From assembly GCF_000176855.2 (NCBI RefSeq), contig NC_015138.1, positions 2,852,001 to 2,916,000 of the forward strand: 64,000 nt of DNA, written 5' to 3'. The notes below the pieces were generated by a model that saw only the letters and a list, made by a program, of their open reading frames with translations, was not told the origin of the DNA and did no database searches. Origin of the DNA: Paracidovorax avenae ATCC 19860 (GTDB taxonomy: Bacteria > Pseudomonadota > Gammaproteobacteria > Burkholderiales > Burkholderiaceae_C). A program made the translations under genes and the position numbers. Positions 18,338 to 27,792 of this stretch are shown here, one piece after another (the stretch's first letter is position 1; every line of letters begins with the position of its first letter).

Positions 18338-19480
18338 ATGGCCGAACGTGTGATTCCGCTCGTGGACCAGCGCATCGCCGCGCTGCGGCCACGCATGCCC
18401 GAAGGACCCTTCGCCGGGCCCGACGGGCACCTGGCCGATGCGCTGGGCCGGCCCCTGCGCGATTTGCGCATCAGTGTCACAGACCGCTGCAATTTCCGCT
18501 GCAGCTACTGCATGCCCAAGGAAGTCTTCGGCAAGGACTATCCCTACCTCTCCCACGGCGACCTGCTCAGTTTCGAGGAGATCTCGCGCCTGGCGCGGGT
18601 CTTCCTGGCCCACGGCGTGCGCAAGATCCGGCTCACGGGCGGGGAGCCGCTGCTGCGGCGGCACCTGGAGAACCTGGTGGAGCAGCTCGCGGGGCTGCGC
18701 ACCACCGAGGGGCGTGTGCCCGACCTGACGCTGACCACCAACGGCTCGCTGCTCGCCCGCAAGGCCCGGGCCCTGCGCGATGCGGGGCTGGCGAGGCTCA
18801 CCGTCAGCCTGGACAGCCTGCAGGACAGCGTCTTCCGCCGCATGAACGACGTGGACTTTCCCGTCGCCGAGGTGCTCTCCGGCATCGAGGCCGCCCAGGC
18901 GGCCGGGTTCGAGCGCATCAAGGTCAACATGGTGGTCAAGCGCGGCACCAACGACCACGAGATCGTGCCCATGGCCCGCCATTTCCGGGGCACCGGCATC
19001 ACGCTGCGCTTCATCGAATACATGGACGTGGGCGCCACGAACGGATGGCGCATGGACGAGGTGTTGCCGTCGGCGCAGGTGATCGACCGGCTCCGGCAGG
19101 AACTGCCCCTGGTGCAGCTGCCGCCCGCGGCCCCCGGTGAAACCGCCGAGCGCTGGGGTTATGCCGACGCGCTGGGCCGGCACGATCCTGGCCAGGGAGA
19201 AGTGGGGACGATCAGCAGCGTCACCCGCGCGTTCTGCGGCGATTGCAACCGCGCCCGGCTGTCGATGGAAGGCCGGCTCTACCTGTGCCTCTTCGCCACG
19301 CAGGGCTGGGACCTGCGCGCGCTGCTGCGCGGCGGGGCCGCCGACCCCGCCCTGGCGGCGGCCATCGCCGGCATCTGGCAGGGCCGTACCGACCGCTATT
19401 CCGAACTGCGGGGCAGCCTGCCGCCGGCCACCGGCGCGCCGGCCGCGCGGCGCGTCGAGATGAGCTACATCGGCGGATGA
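18338..19480 (+). CDS. moaA: GTP 3',8-cyclase MoaA (molybdenum cofactor step 1)
   Basis: A 380-residue radical-SAM enzyme that converts GTP to the 3',8-cyclised precursor of cyclic pyranopterin. The N-terminal cluster motif CNFRCSYC follows [10 protein letters not shown]; the C-terminal substrate-side cluster is [18 protein letters not shown]. The tail ends in the required GG (EMSYIGG). ATG 18338 ([11 protein letters not shown]) is preferred over ATG 18320 because a -10-like hexamer lies between them. It is first in a run moaA-mobA-GNAT-moeA read in one direction with short gaps or overlaps. No moaC or moaE is in the window. Confidence 0.96.
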   Translation: MAERVIPLVDQRIAALRPRMPEGPFAGPDGHLADALGRPLRDLRISVTDRCNFRCSYCMPKEVFGKDYPYLSHGDLLSFEEISRLARVFLAHGVRKIRLTGGEPLLRRHLENLVEQLAGLRTTEGRVPDLTLTTNGSLLARKARALRDAGLARLTVSLDSLQDSVFRRMNDVDFPVAEVLSGIEAAQAAGFERIKVNMVVKRGTNDHEIVPMARHFRGTGITLRFIEYMDVGATNGWRMDEVLPSAQVIDRLRQELPLVQLPPAAPGETAERWGYADALGRHDPGQGEVGTISSVTRAFCGDCNRARLSMEGRLYLCLFATQGWDLRALLRGGAADPALAAAIAGIWQGRTDRYSELRGSLPPATGAPAARRVEMSYIGG

Positions 19481-19496
19481 GACACGGGGGGCCAAG

Positions 19497-20147
19497 GTGA
19501 TCGGCCGTGCGGACATCGCCGGCATCGTCCTGGCCGGCGGCCAGGGCTCGCGCATGGGCGGGCTGGACAAGGGACTGCAGCCCTTCCGGGGCCGGCCGCT
19601 CGCCGCGGTCGCGCTGGAGCGGCTGCGCCCGCAGGCTGCGCCCGGAAAGCTCTCGGTCAGCGCCAACCGCCACCTGGACCGTTACGCCGCACTCGGCGTG
19701 CCCGTGCTGGGTGACGCCCTGCCCGGCCATCCCGGGCCCCTGGCCGGCATCCTGGCAGGCCTGCAATGGTGCGGCACGCCCTGGCTGCTGGCCGTCCCCT
19801 GCGATACGCCCTGCTTCCCGCCCGACCTTGGCGACCGGCTGGCCGAAGCCGCCATGGCAGCGGGCGCGGACATCGCCATCGCGGCAGCCCCCGAAGCCGT
19901 GCCGGCCGGCCCCCCTGCCGCCGGGCCGGCACCGCTGCGCCGGCACCCGGTGGCCTGCCTGCTGCGCGCGGGCCTGCAGGACGACCTGCGGGGCTACCTG
20001 GACGGCGGCGGGCGCAAGGTGCTGGACTGGATGGGCCGACACGCCCTGGCCACGGCCACCTTCGACCGGCCGGGAGACGACCCGCACGCCTTCCGCAACG
20101 CCAACACCCTGGACGAACTGCACCGCCTGGAAACCGACACGGCATGA
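19497..20147 (+). CDS. mobA: Molybdenum cofactor guanylyltransferase MobA
   Basis: A 216-residue nucleotidyltransferase that joins GMP to molybdopterin to form the bis-MGD precursor. The N-terminal IVLAGGQGSRMGGLDKGL is the GTP-binding signature, and AVPCDTPCFPPDL carries the metal-binding aspartate near residue 100. The start is GTG 19497, behind a GGGGGCCAAG purine stretch 17 bp after moaA. The gene ends with an ATGA overlap into the GNAT gene. Presence of MobA implies that the host uses dinucleotide-form molybdoenzymes. Confidence 0.95.
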   Translation: MIGRADIAGIVLAGGQGSRMGGLDKGLQPFRGRPLAAVALERLRPQAAPGKLSVSANRHLDRYAALGVPVLGDALPGHPGPLAGILAGLQWCGTPWLLAVPCDTPCFPPDLGDRLAEAAMAAGADIAIAAAPEAVPAGPPAAGPAPLRRHPVACLLRAGLQDDLRGYLDGGGRKVLDWMGRHALATATFDRPGDDPHAFRNANTLDELHRLETDTA

Positions 20148-20731
20148 ACCCGACCGCCCCTGCCCTTTCCGTGTCCGGCGGCCCCTCCGGGCCATCCGGG
20201 ACGCCGGCCGCGCGCATCGGCCTGCTGGACGCCTCCCATGCAGCGGCCTACAAAGCGCTGCGGGATGCCGCGCTGCTCGCCACACCGGAGGCCTTCACGT
20301 CGGACTACGCCAGTGCGGTCGGCAGGCCGGCCGAATCCTATGCGGCACGCTTCGGCACGCCAGGCTCGGGCCTCTTCTTTCTCGGTGCATTCGATGCAGC
20401 TTCCGGCGAACTGCTCGGCAGCGTGGGTTGCGAGCGACAGGAGCGCCTGCAGCAGCGGCACTGCGCCCTGGTGATCGCCATGATGGTCGCCCCGCACGCC
20501 CAGCGGCGCGGCATCGGCCGGCAACTGCTGCGCGCCTGCATCGAATACGCCATGCAGATGGACGGGCTCGAACTGCTGGAACTGTCGGTGACCGCCGTCA
20601 ACGGGAACGCCGTGCGGCTCTACGAGAGCGAGGGCTTCCGCCCCTGGGGCCTGTTGCCGGGCGCCATCCGGGTGGCCGGCATCCCCTACGACAAGCTTCA
20701 CATGTACCGCCTGCTGCCCCGAGCCACATGA
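20144..20731 (+). CDS. GNAT-family N-acetyltransferase embedded in the Moco operon
   Basis: A 195-residue GNAT acetyltransferase. VIAMMVAPHAQRRGIGRQLL is the acetyl-CoA-binding motif A (QRRGIG) and SVTAVNGNAVRLYESEGF the motif B region. The first 25 residues are Pro/Gly/Ser-rich and probably flexible. It overlaps mobA by ATGA upstream and moeA by ATGA downstream, so it is translationally coupled to cofactor genes. Substrate unknown; a protein or small-molecule acetylation linked to cofactor synthesis is possible, but it could equally be a passenger gene. Confidence 0.88.
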   Translation: MNPTAPALSVSGGPSGPSGTPAARIGLLDASHAAAYKALRDAALLATPEAFTSDYASAVGRPAESYAARFGTPGSGLFFLGAFDAASGELLGSVGCERQERLQQRHCALVIAMMVAPHAQRRGIGRQLLRACIEYAMQMDGLELLELSVTAVNGNAVRLYESEGFRPWGLLPGAIRVAGIPYDKLHMYRLLPRAT

Positions 20732-22089
20732 GCCCCACGACCTTCCGCCCAGGCGACACGCCACCCCTATCGGCGTCGCCCGCCACGTCCCCGGCAGCCA
20801 CCGTGGCGCACGACCTGCCCGTGGACGCCGTGCATGCGCGGCTCGCCGCACTCGTCGAACCGGTGCGCGGCATCGAAGAGGTGGGCATCTTCGCCGCGCT
20901 CGACCGCATCCTCGCCGAGGACGTCGTCTCGCCCATGGACGTACCTCCGCGCGACAACTCCGCCATGGACGGCTTCGCCTTCGACGGCGCTGCCCTGGTG
21001 GACGGGCAGCCGCTGACCCTGCAGGTGGCCGGCACCGTCCTCGCCGGCCACCGTTGGCAGGGGGGCCTCGGGCCGGGCCAGTGCCTGCGCATCATGACCG
21101 GCGCAGTGATGCCGCACGGAGCCGACACCGTGGTTCCCCAGGAAGCCATCCTCACCGCGCCCCCCTCGGGCGGGCCGGAGAGCATCACCATTCCCGCGGG
21201 CGTGGTCCGCCGGGGCGACCACCGCCGGCGCGCGGGCGAAGACCTGGCGCGCGGCCGGACCGCCCTCGCCAAGGGAACCCGGCTCGCGCCGGCCGCGCTC
21301 GGGCTGCTGGCGAGCCTCGGGCAGGACACGGTGCCCGTCGTGCGCCGCCTGCGGGTGGCGGTCTTCTCCACGGGGGACGAGATCCTCAGCCTGGGAACGC
21401 CCTGGCGCGAAGGGGCGGTGTACGACAGCAATCGCTACACCCTGTTCGGGCTGCTGGCACGCATGGGCGTGGAGGCCGTCGACCTCGGCGCCGTTCCGGA
21501 CGAGCCGCAGGCCCTGGAATCCACGCTGCGCGCGGCGGCGGCGGCGGCGCGTGCCGACGCCATCGTCACCAGCGGTGGCGTCAGCACGGGTGTCGCCGAC
21601 CACACGCGCACGCTGCTCGACCAGCTCGGCCAGGTGGAGTTCTGGCGCATCGCCATGCGGCCGGGCCGCCCGATGGCCGCGGGCCGCATCCCGCGCCCGG
21701 AGGGGGCCGCCAGCAGCGAAGCCGGAGCGGACGGCGGCGCCGTGCTGTTCGCGCTGCCCGGCAATCCCGTGGCGGCGATGGTGGCTTTTCTCGTCTTCGT
21801 GCGGCCGGCGCTGTGGCGGATGATGGGCTGCGAGCCCATGGCACCGCCCGCGTTGCGCGCCCTCGCGGCCGAACCGCTGCACAAGCGCCCCGGACGCACC
21901 GAATACCAGCGCGGCATCGTCTTCCAGGATGCGGACGGCGCCCTGCGCGTGCGCACCACCGGGCCACAGGGCTCCGGACTGCTGAGCTCCATGGTGCAGG
22001 CCCACGGGCTCATCCTGCTGCCGCACGCCCGCGGTCCTGTCGCCGTGGGCGAGCCGGTGGACGTGCTGTTGTTTGACGGCATGCTCTGA
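20728..22089 (+). CDS. moeA: Molybdopterin molybdenumtransferase MoeA
   Basis: A 453-residue enzyme that inserts molybdate into adenylylated molybdopterin. DVPPRDNSAMDGFAF is the N-terminal signature (aspartates of the active cleft); GDEILSLG, then TSGGVSTGVADH and ALPGNPVAAMVAF, form the MoeA/MogA-like domain. The N-terminal 30 residues are low-complexity, longer than in E. coli MoeA. The start ATG 20728 overlaps the preceding stop. Last gene of the Moco run. Confidence 0.96.
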   Translation: MSPTTFRPGDTPPLSASPATSPAATVAHDLPVDAVHARLAALVEPVRGIEEVGIFAALDRILAEDVVSPMDVPPRDNSAMDGFAFDGAALVDGQPLTLQVAGTVLAGHRWQGGLGPGQCLRIMTGAVMPHGADTVVPQEAILTAPPSGGPESITIPAGVVRRGDHRRRAGEDLARGRTALAKGTRLAPAALGLLASLGQDTVPVVRRLRVAVFSTGDEILSLGTPWREGAVYDSNRYTLFGLLARMGVEAVDLGAVPDEPQALESTLRAAAAAARADAIVTSGGVSTGVADHTRTLLDQLGQVEFWRIAMRPGRPMAAGRIPRPEGAASSEAGADGGAVLFALPGNPVAAMVAFLVFVRPALWRMMGCEPMAPPALRALAAEPLHKRPGRTEYQRGIVFQDADGALRVRTTGPQGSGLLSSMVQAHGLILLPHARGPVAVGEPVDVLLFDGML

Positions 22090-22148
22090 CACGGGCAGGC
22101 CCGGGCCGGGCGTACCCTTGCAGCCATCCCCACCGACCGGAAAGCCCC

Positions 22149-22502
22149 ATGCCCTATACCGCCCAGCACCTCGCCGAAGCCCCCACGCGGGAGGACATCG
22201 ACCGCCTGCAGGGCGCGTCCGTCCTGGAGTTCGGCACGCCCTGGTGCGGCTACTGCCAGCGCGCGCAGCCGCTGATCGAAGCTGCCCTCAAGGACCACGA
22301 TGCCATACAGCACATCAAGGTCGAGGACGGCCCGGGCCGGCCGCTGGGCCGCAGCTTCGGCGTGAAGCTCTGGCCCACCCTGGTCTTCCTGCGCGACGGC
22401 AAGGAGATCGACCGCGTGGTCCGCCCGCAGGACGCGGCGGCCCTGCAGCCGGGCATGCAGGCCATCGCCCATGCGCCGGCCATCAGCATCGGTCCGGCCT
22501 GA
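22149..22502 (+). CDS. Thioredoxin-like protein
   Basis: A 117-residue single thioredoxin fold. The redox motif is WCGYC near residues 36-40, with the cis-proline in KLWPTLVFLRDGK. There is no signal peptide, so it is cytoplasmic. The CGYC dipeptide differs from the CGPC of classical thioredoxin (trxA at 41179), so redox potential or partners probably differ. It lies 59 bp after moeA in the same direction with GGAAAG upstream. Role unknown; a disulfide reductase for a limited client set is plausible. Confidence 0.88.
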   Translation: MPYTAQHLAEAPTREDIDRLQGASVLEFGTPWCGYCQRAQPLIEAALKDHDAIQHIKVEDGPGRPLGRSFGVKLWPTLVFLRDGKEIDRVVRPQDAAALQPGMQAIAHAPAISIGPA

Positions 22503-22529
22503 CCCGGCGCCGCAGGTCGGACCGAAGGC

Positions 22530-23009
22530 CTAGGCCCGTCCCAGGGCCTTGTCCACGCCCTTGTTGGCGAGTGCGTCCGCGCGTTCGTTGCCGGGGTCGC
22601 CCGCATGGCCCTTCACCCACCGCCAGTCGATCACATGGCCGCCACCGGCCACCAGGTCATCGAGCCGCTTCCACAGCTCCACGTTCTTCACGGGCTGGCC
22701 GGATGCCGTTCGCCAGCCCTTTTTCTTCCACCCCTGGATCCACTCCGTGATGCCCTTGCGCACGTACTGGCTGTCGAGGTAGAGCGTGACCGCGCACGGG
22801 CGCTTGAGCGCACCCAGGGCCTCGATCACGGCCAGCAGTTCCATGCGGTTGTTGGTCGTGCCCAGCTCCCCCCCGAACAACTCCTTTTCCAACGCGCCCG
22901 AGCGCAGCACCACACCCCAGCCGCCGGGTCCCGGATTGCCCTTGCAGGCCCCGTCGGTATAGATCACAACCTGATTCAAAACTCGCTCGCTTCCTTTGTC
23001 GTCATTCAT
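22530..23009 (-). CDS. rnhA: Ribonuclease HI
   Basis: A 159-residue type 1 RNase H that degrades RNA in RNA:DNA hybrids. The catalytic DEDD set is visible: D in [16 protein letters not shown] in NRMELLAV, D in YLDSQYV and D in [24 protein letters not shown] is the basic hybrid-binding protrusion. ATG 23009 ([10 protein letters not shown]) gives an N-terminus about 13 residues longer than the core; a TTG at the [10 protein letters not shown] core is possible. It lies 13 bp after the methyltransferase gene in the same direction. Confidence 0.95.
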   Translation of the reverse strand: MNDDKGSERVLNQVVIYTDGACKGNPGPGGWGVVLRSGALEKELFGGELGTTNNRMELLAVIEALGALKRPCAVTLYLDSQYVRKGITEWIQGWKKKGWRTASGQPVKNVELWKRLDDLVAGGGHVIDWRWVKGHAGDPGNERADALANKGVDKALGRA

Positions 23010-23022
23010 ATCTTCCGCTTCT

Positions 23023-23862
23023 TCACCGGCCGCCCCGTCGCGCGCCGCCGGGCTGCGGCCCAGCGCGCTGCGCCACCGGCACGGTCGCGGCGCGCGCCTG
23101 CGGCGCCTGGCCGGTGCGCCAGGACGGCTCCAGCAGGCGCATGCCATGCACGCGCTTGACGGCCACCACCATGTAGGCGGCCCCGAGTATCGGCCACCAG
23201 CGCGCCCCCACGGCATCCAGCCATTCGTACCGGTCGAGCCAGCGCGCGCTGCGCACCGCAGGACGGTAGGCACCGAAGCTGATGGTCTCGATTTCGAAGT
23301 TCAGCAGCCGCAGCCAGTCGCGCAGCCGCCAGTGGCCGATGAACTCACCCACGTCGGGCAGGTAGAGCTGTCCCCCGGCCCCAAGGCGCTGGTACAGCCG
23401 CACGCGGCGCTGGCGCAGGCCCCAGAGGCTCACGGGATTGAGCCCGCTCACCACCAGCCGCCCTTCCGGCATCAGCACCCGGTGTACCTCGCGCAGCGCG
23501 GCATGCGGATCCACGCTGAGCTCCAGCGCGTGCGGCAGCAGCACCAGGTCGAGGCTGTTTTCCGGAAACGGCAGCGCCACCGGGTCGGCCAGCAACGCCG
23601 CGCGGACGGCGCCGTCCGCCGGTCCGGTTTCGGTCTCGGCCGGCGGCGGCCACAGCAACGCTTCGGCAGCGCCGAGCGCCAGCCAGCGGTGCGGCATGCG
23701 GTTGGCCCGCAGCCCCTGCAGGCCGGGCATGCCCAGCTGCAGCGCATGGAAGCCGAACACGTCGGCCACCATCTCGTCGTAGCGCTCCTGCTCCCACGCC
23801 AGCAGGTAGCGGCCGGGCGGTGAGTCGAACCAATGGTGCAAACCTATAATTTCGTCGCTCAT
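23023..23862 (-). CDS. SAM-dependent methyltransferase (class I)
   Basis: A 279-residue protein with a class I methyltransferase core: [22 protein letters not shown] (near 95-115) is the acidic loop plus beta-4 region, and [20 protein letters not shown] the post-core helix and strand typical of UbiE/Methyltransf_11 proteins. The usual motif I glycine loop is weak, which is common in this betaproteobacterial group found beside rnhA and gloB. The C-terminus is Arg/Ala/Gly-rich and disordered. ATG 23862 shares two bases with the oppositely directed gloB start codon. Substrate unknown. Confidence 0.8.
   Translation of the reverse strand: MSDEIIGLHHWFDSPPGRYLLAWEQERYDEMVADVFGFHALQLGMPGLQGLRANRMPHRWLALGAAEALLWPPPAETETGPADGAVRAALLADPVALPFPENSLDLVLLPHALELSVDPHAALREVHRVLMPEGRLVVSGLNPVSLWGLRQRRVRLYQRLGAGGQLYLPDVGEFIGHWRLRDWLRLLNFEIETISFGAYRPAVRSARWLDRYEWLDAVGARWWPILGAAYMVVAVKRVHGMRLLEPSWRTGQAPQARAATVPVAQRAGPQPGGARRGGR
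23845..23850 (+). promoter_or_regulatory. Consensus -10 TATAAT immediately before gloB
   Basis: A perfect TATAAT ends 10 nt before the gloB ATG, so the transcript would have a leader of only a few nucleotides and no ribosome-binding site. The element lies inside the first codons of the divergent methyltransferase gene. Confidence 0.5.
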
Positions 23863-24643
23863 GAACTTGCTGCCGCTGCCCGCTTTCACCGACAACTACA
23901 TCTGGATGCTGCATGACGGCCGCTCGGCCGCCGTGGTCGATCCAGGGGAGGCCGGCCCGGTGCTGCAGGCCCTGCAGCGCCATGGCCTGGCACTGCAGGC
24001 GATTCTAGTCACGCACCACCACGGCGATCATGTCGGCGGCGTGGCGGCGCTGCGCGAGGCCACCGGCGCACTGGTGTACGGCCCGGCGCGCGAGTCGATC
24101 CCGCAGCCGGCGCAGCCGCTGGCCGATGGCGGCACGCTGCAGGTGCTGGGCCTGCAATTCTCGGTGATCGACGTGCCCGGCCACACGGCAGGGCACATCG
24201 CCTACTACGCCGCGGACGCCGCGGGCGGCCCGCTGCTCTTCTGCGGCGACACGCTGTTCTCGGGCGGGTGCGGCCGGCTCTTCGAGGGCACGCCCGCCCA
24301 GATGCAGCATTCGCTCGACCGGCTCGGCGCGCTGCCGCCGGAGACACGGGTGTGCTGCGCCCACGAATACACACTTTCGAACCTCGCTTTCGCGCGGGCC
24401 GTGGAACCCGGCAACACGGCGCTGCTCCAGTACAGCCATGACTGCGAGGCGCTCCGCGCCGCCGGGCAGCCCACCCTGCCCTCGCGGCTCGGCACGGAGC
24501 ATGCCGTGAACCCCTTCCTGAGGACGCGGGAGCCCGGCGTGGCCCGTGCGGCTCAGGCTTTCGCACCAGGCACCGACACCGCCGACCCGGCCTCGGTGCT
24601 GGCGGCGCTGCGCCAGTGGAAAAACGAATTCCGACCGACCTGA
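23861..24643 (+). CDS. gloB: Hydroxyacylglutathione hydrolase (glyoxalase II)
   Basis: A 260-residue metallo-beta-lactamase-fold enzyme that hydrolyses S-D-lactoylglutathione, completing methylglyoxal detoxification. The dinuclear metal motif is [11 protein letters not shown] near residues 48-58; [21 protein letters not shown] and CAHEYTLSN supply further ligands. The C-terminal NPFLRTRE helps bind glutathione. The start [15 protein letters not shown] is the standard family N-terminus. No glyoxalase I gene is in the window. Followed 4 bp later by the lytic transglycosylase gene. Confidence 0.96.
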   Translation: MNLLPLPAFTDNYIWMLHDGRSAAVVDPGEAGPVLQALQRHGLALQAILVTHHHGDHVGGVAALREATGALVYGPARESIPQPAQPLADGGTLQVLGLQFSVIDVPGHTAGHIAYYAADAAGGPLLFCGDTLFSGGCGRLFEGTPAQMQHSLDRLGALPPETRVCCAHEYTLSNLAFARAVEPGNTALLQYSHDCEALRAAGQPTLPSRLGTEHAVNPFLRTREPGVARAAQAFAPGTDTADPASVLAALRQWKNEFRPT

Positions 24644-24647
24644 CCCC

Positions 24648-26192
24648 ATGAAACTCCTGCACATCCTGGGCCTCGCGAGCGTGCTCTGGCTCACCGGCTG
24701 CGCGGCGCCCGGCACCCCCGGCAAGGACGCCCCGGCCACCCCCTCCAGCACGACGGGCGGCACCGCGCCCACCCCGCCCACGGCCGGCTCGCCTCCGCTG
24801 CGTCCCATCACCGCCGCGGACGCAAGCCACTTCGGCGTGGCCTCGCTGGCCGCGCCCACCGACCTGTGGGACCGCATCCGCCGCGGCTTCGCCATGCCGG
24901 ACCTTGACCAGGACCTGGTGCGCGACCGCGAGCTCTGGTATGCGAGCCGCCCCGACTACATGCAGCGCATGACCGAGCGCTCCAGCAAGTACCTCTTCCA
25001 TATCGTGGAGGAACTGGAGTTGCGCGGCATGCCCACCGAATTGGCGCTGCTGCCCTACATCGAGAGCGCCTTCAACCCCATGGCGGTGTCCAGCGCCAAG
25101 GCCGTGGGCATGTGGCAGTTCATGCCCGCCACCGGCAGCGACTACCAGCTCAAGCAGAACGCCTTCCGCGACGACCGGCGCGACGTGCTCGCTTCCACCC
25201 GCGCGGCGCTGGACTACCTGCAACGGCTCTACGGCATGTTCGGCGACTGGCACCTGGCCCTGGCCGCCTACAACTGGGGCGAAGGCAACGTGAGCCGCGC
25301 CATCGCGCGCAACCAGAAGATGGGCCTGGGCACCAGTTACACCGAGCTGAACATGCCGGCAGAAACCCGCCTGTACGTGCCCAAGCTGCAGGCGGTGAAG
25401 AACATCGTCGCGCACCCGGAGCGGTTCAACACCGAGCTGCCGCTCATCGAGAACCATCCCTACTTCCAGACGGTGGACATCACCCGCGACATCGACGTTT
25501 CGCTGGTGGCCAGCCTGGCGGGCGTGCGCGAGCAGGATTTCCGCGAACTCAATCCCTCGCTGCACAAGCCCATCATCCTCGCGGCCGGCATGCCGCAGAT
25601 CCTGCTGCCCTGGGACAACGCGCAGGTCTTCCGCAAGAACCTGGAGGCCTACACCGAAGGCCAGTACGCGAGCTGGACGGTCTGGAGCGTGCCGACCACG
25701 ATGAGCGTGTCGGCGGCGGCGCAGCGCGTCGGCATGAGCGAGGCCGACCTGCGCAACGTGAACAAGATTCCGCCGCGCATGCTCATCAAGGCCGGCTCGG
25801 CCCTGATGGTGCCCCGCGGCAACGCGACGCAGGCAGACGTGCCCGGGCAACTGGCCGACAACGGCCAGGTCGCCTTCACTCCCGAGATCGTCACCCGCCG
25901 CACCACGGTGCGCGCCGGCAAGCGCGACTCGGTGGCCACCATCGCCCGGCGCTACAAGGTCACCACCGCGGACGTCGCGACCTGGAACGATGTGAAATCC
26001 ACCGCGTCGTTCAAGGCCGGCGAGGCCGTGGTGGTGTATCTGCCGGTGCGCATGACCTCCGGCGCCTCGGCCAGCAGCGGCAACCGCAGCAGCCGCCAGT
26101 CGGCCGCGCCGTCGAAGGGCACTGCGAAGAAGGCTTCGGCGCCCGCGCCGTCCCGCAAGGGCGGGACCCCGTCGCGCGTGAAAAAACGCTGA
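24648..26192 (+). CDS. mltD: Membrane-bound lytic murein transglycosylase D-like lipoprotein with LysM domains
   Basis: A 514-residue outer-membrane lipoprotein that cleaves peptidoglycan glycan strands. The signal ends in LTGC with the lipidated cysteine at position 18. The SLT domain (about 105-250) has the catalytic glutamate in LPYIESAFNP, followed by SAKAVGMWQFMPATG and LALAAYNWGEGNVSRAI. Two LysM-like repeats follow, around 345-385 and 420-465 (second: RRYKVTTADVATWNDV). The tail is Ser/Lys-rich and basic. ATG 24648 is the only start giving the lipoprotein signal and lies 4 bp after gloB. Confidence 0.94.
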   Translation: MKLLHILGLASVLWLTGCAAPGTPGKDAPATPSSTTGGTAPTPPTAGSPPLRPITAADASHFGVASLAAPTDLWDRIRRGFAMPDLDQDLVRDRELWYASRPDYMQRMTERSSKYLFHIVEELELRGMPTELALLPYIESAFNPMAVSSAKAVGMWQFMPATGSDYQLKQNAFRDDRRDVLASTRAALDYLQRLYGMFGDWHLALAAYNWGEGNVSRAIARNQKMGLGTSYTELNMPAETRLYVPKLQAVKNIVAHPERFNTELPLIENHPYFQTVDITRDIDVSLVASLAGVREQDFRELNPSLHKPIILAAGMPQILLPWDNAQVFRKNLEAYTEGQYASWTVWSVPTTMSVSAAAQRVGMSEADLRNVNKIPPRMLIKAGSALMVPRGNATQADVPGQLADNGQVAFTPEIVTRRTTVRAGKRDSVATIARRYKVTTADVATWNDVKSTASFKAGEAVVVYLPVRMTSGASASSGNRSSRQSAAPSKGTAKKASAPAPSRKGGTPSRVKKR

Positions 26193-26238
26193 TGGAGCGC
26201 TGACGAAGGCGCGCTGGCGGGGCGCCGCCCTGCGCCCG

Positions 26239-26391
26239 TCAGATCCTCAGGTTGTGCATGCCTACCAGCCCGAGCACGCCGATGAGGATGAGGTAGATCG
26301 CCACGATGAAGTTGAGCAGGCGGGGCATCACCAGGATGAGGATGCCGGCGATGAGGGCCACGAGCGGGCCGATGCTGAGGTTCAGTGTCAT
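26239..26391 (-). CDS. Small membrane protein, DUF3096-like
   Basis: A 50-residue protein starting MTLNLSIGPLVALIAG and ending VGMHNLRI, composed of two hydrophobic helices (about 7-22 and 27-44) joined by MPRLLNF. This matches the small DUF3096 inner-membrane family. GAGGAAAC lies about 8 nt before ATG 26391. It converges on the mltD-like gene, 46 bp away. Function unknown. Confidence 0.75.
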   Translation of the reverse strand: MTLNLSIGPLVALIAGILILVMPRLLNFIVAIYLILIGVLGLVGMHNLRI

Positions 26392-26566
26392 GGGAGAAGT
26401 TTCCTCGGAGAACGGGGTAGAAAGGGGGTAAAGGCTGGATGCAGCCGTCCACAGCGCGGCCGGCCGGTGCCCGGATGCCGATGGCCGGGCAGTGGCCGGA
26501 ATCTAACGCCGCGCCGTGGCGCAGCGGTGTCGGACCATGGCGCCACTTGGAGTCCTGCCGGCGTTC

Positions 26567-27628
26567 TCAGGCGTTGAACTTCGCCTTGGCCTTGCGCGCG
26601 TATTCATTGGTGTAGGTGCGCCCCAGCTCCACCTTGGAGGCCGCCCATTCCGGCCGCAGCCGCGCCAGCGCGCGCAGGGCCGTGGCGGGGCCGTCGTCGG
26701 GCATCATGCCGTCCGGGGAGAAGGTGTCGCGCACCTTGTGGAACGCGGCCATGTAGGCGCTGCGGTCGCCCAGCAGGTCGTCCTGCGGCACCACGCGCAT
26801 GAGGTCCGCGGCGCTGGCCGTCTGCAGCCACTTGAGCGCATGCACCATGGCATGCACGAGCGCCTGCGACACGGCGGCATTCTGCTGCACGAACGCCCGG
26901 GGCGCATACAGGCTGGATGCCGGCATGGTGCCGCCGAAGAGTTCCTGCGACGCCTTGAGGGTGCGCGTGTCGCAGAGCAGCCGCACCTCTCCGTGCTGCT
27001 CGAGCACGCTCACCACGGGATCGGCATGGCACAGCGCATGGATGCGGCCCTGCCGGAGCGCGGCCAGCGCGCCGCGGCCCGAGGCGCCCACGCCCACGAA
27101 GGAGATGTACTCCAGCGACGCACCATTCTGCGACAGGGCCAGCTGTGCCAGCATGTGCGTGGACGAGCCGGCCGCCGTGACCCCCACCCGCAGGCCCTTG
27201 AAGCTCTGCACGCTCCGCATGGGCCAGCCGCGCGTGGAGGCAGCGAACGCCAGTTGCGGGGCCCGACCCAGCAACACCAGGGCGCAGTCATCGTGCCCGT
27301 GCAATTGCCGGCGCAGCGTATGGTCGTAGCCCCCGCAGCACACATCCGCAGCGCCCTGCTGCACCGCCTGCAGCGCGAGCGCGCCCCCGGCGTAGTCCTG
27401 GATGACCACGTCCAGGCCCTCTGCACGGAAGAAGCCCAGCTGCCATGCCACGGTGAGGGGCAGGTAGTAGAGCAGGCCTGCACCGCCCACGGCCACGCGC
27501 ACCTGCCCCCGGGATGCCACGCCGAACTGAGGCACCAGTGCCTGCGCACCACCACCTGCCAGACCTGCCAGGGGCAGGGACAGGGCCATGGCGCCCAGGC
27601 GGCGGCGGCTGAAGGACGGCGGAGTCAT
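26567..27628 (-). CDS. ABC-transporter substrate-binding protein, NMT1/SsuA-like (orphan)
   Basis: A 353-residue periplasmic protein. The N-terminus FSRRRLGAMALSLPLAGLAG is a twin-arginine-type signal. The mature part has the NMT1/THI5-like pattern: YYLPLTVAWQLGFFRAEGLDVVIQDY, then FKGLRVGVTAAGSSTHM and FVGVGASGRGALAALRQG. Relatives bind sulfonates, nitrate or pyrimidine precursors for uptake. No permease or ATPase gene is adjacent, so it must work with a distant transporter. A 15-bp palindrome sits in its promoter region. Ligand unknown. Confidence 0.88.
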   Translation of the reverse strand: MTPPSFSRRRLGAMALSLPLAGLAGGGAQALVPQFGVASRGQVRVAVGGAGLLYYLPLTVAWQLGFFRAEGLDVVIQDYAGGALALQAVQQGAADVCCGGYDHTLRRQLHGHDDCALVLLGRAPQLAFAASTRGWPMRSVQSFKGLRVGVTAAGSSTHMLAQLALSQNGASLEYISFVGVGASGRGALAALRQGRIHALCHADPVVSVLEQHGEVRLLCDTRTLKASQELFGGTMPASSLYAPRAFVQQNAAVSQALVHAMVHALKWLQTASAADLMRVVPQDDLLGDRSAYMAAFHKVRDTFSPDGMMPDDGPATALRALARLRPEWAASKVELGRTYTNEYARKAKAKFNA

Positions 27629-27646
27629 GGAAGGGAGCGGGATTTA

Positions 27647-27661
27647 TGCTGCACTGCAGCA
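27647..27661 (-). promoter_or_regulatory. 15-bp palindrome in promoter of solute-binding-protein gene
   Basis: TGCTGCA and TGCAGCA flank a single C, 19 bp before ATG 27628. On the minus strand CATAAA, a -10-like element, follows directly, so a bound regulator would block the promoter. Confidence 0.4.
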
Positions 27662-27792
27662 ATCGTGCCCGAAAAGCGCCCGGCCAGTACTGGGGAGAAT
27701 CCCTGTAAACCGCAAGGAAACGCAATAAACCGAAGCCGGCGCGGGCCCGGCGGCCGGTACCCGCGGTACCGCGCCCTGCCCGCGAGCCCAGG

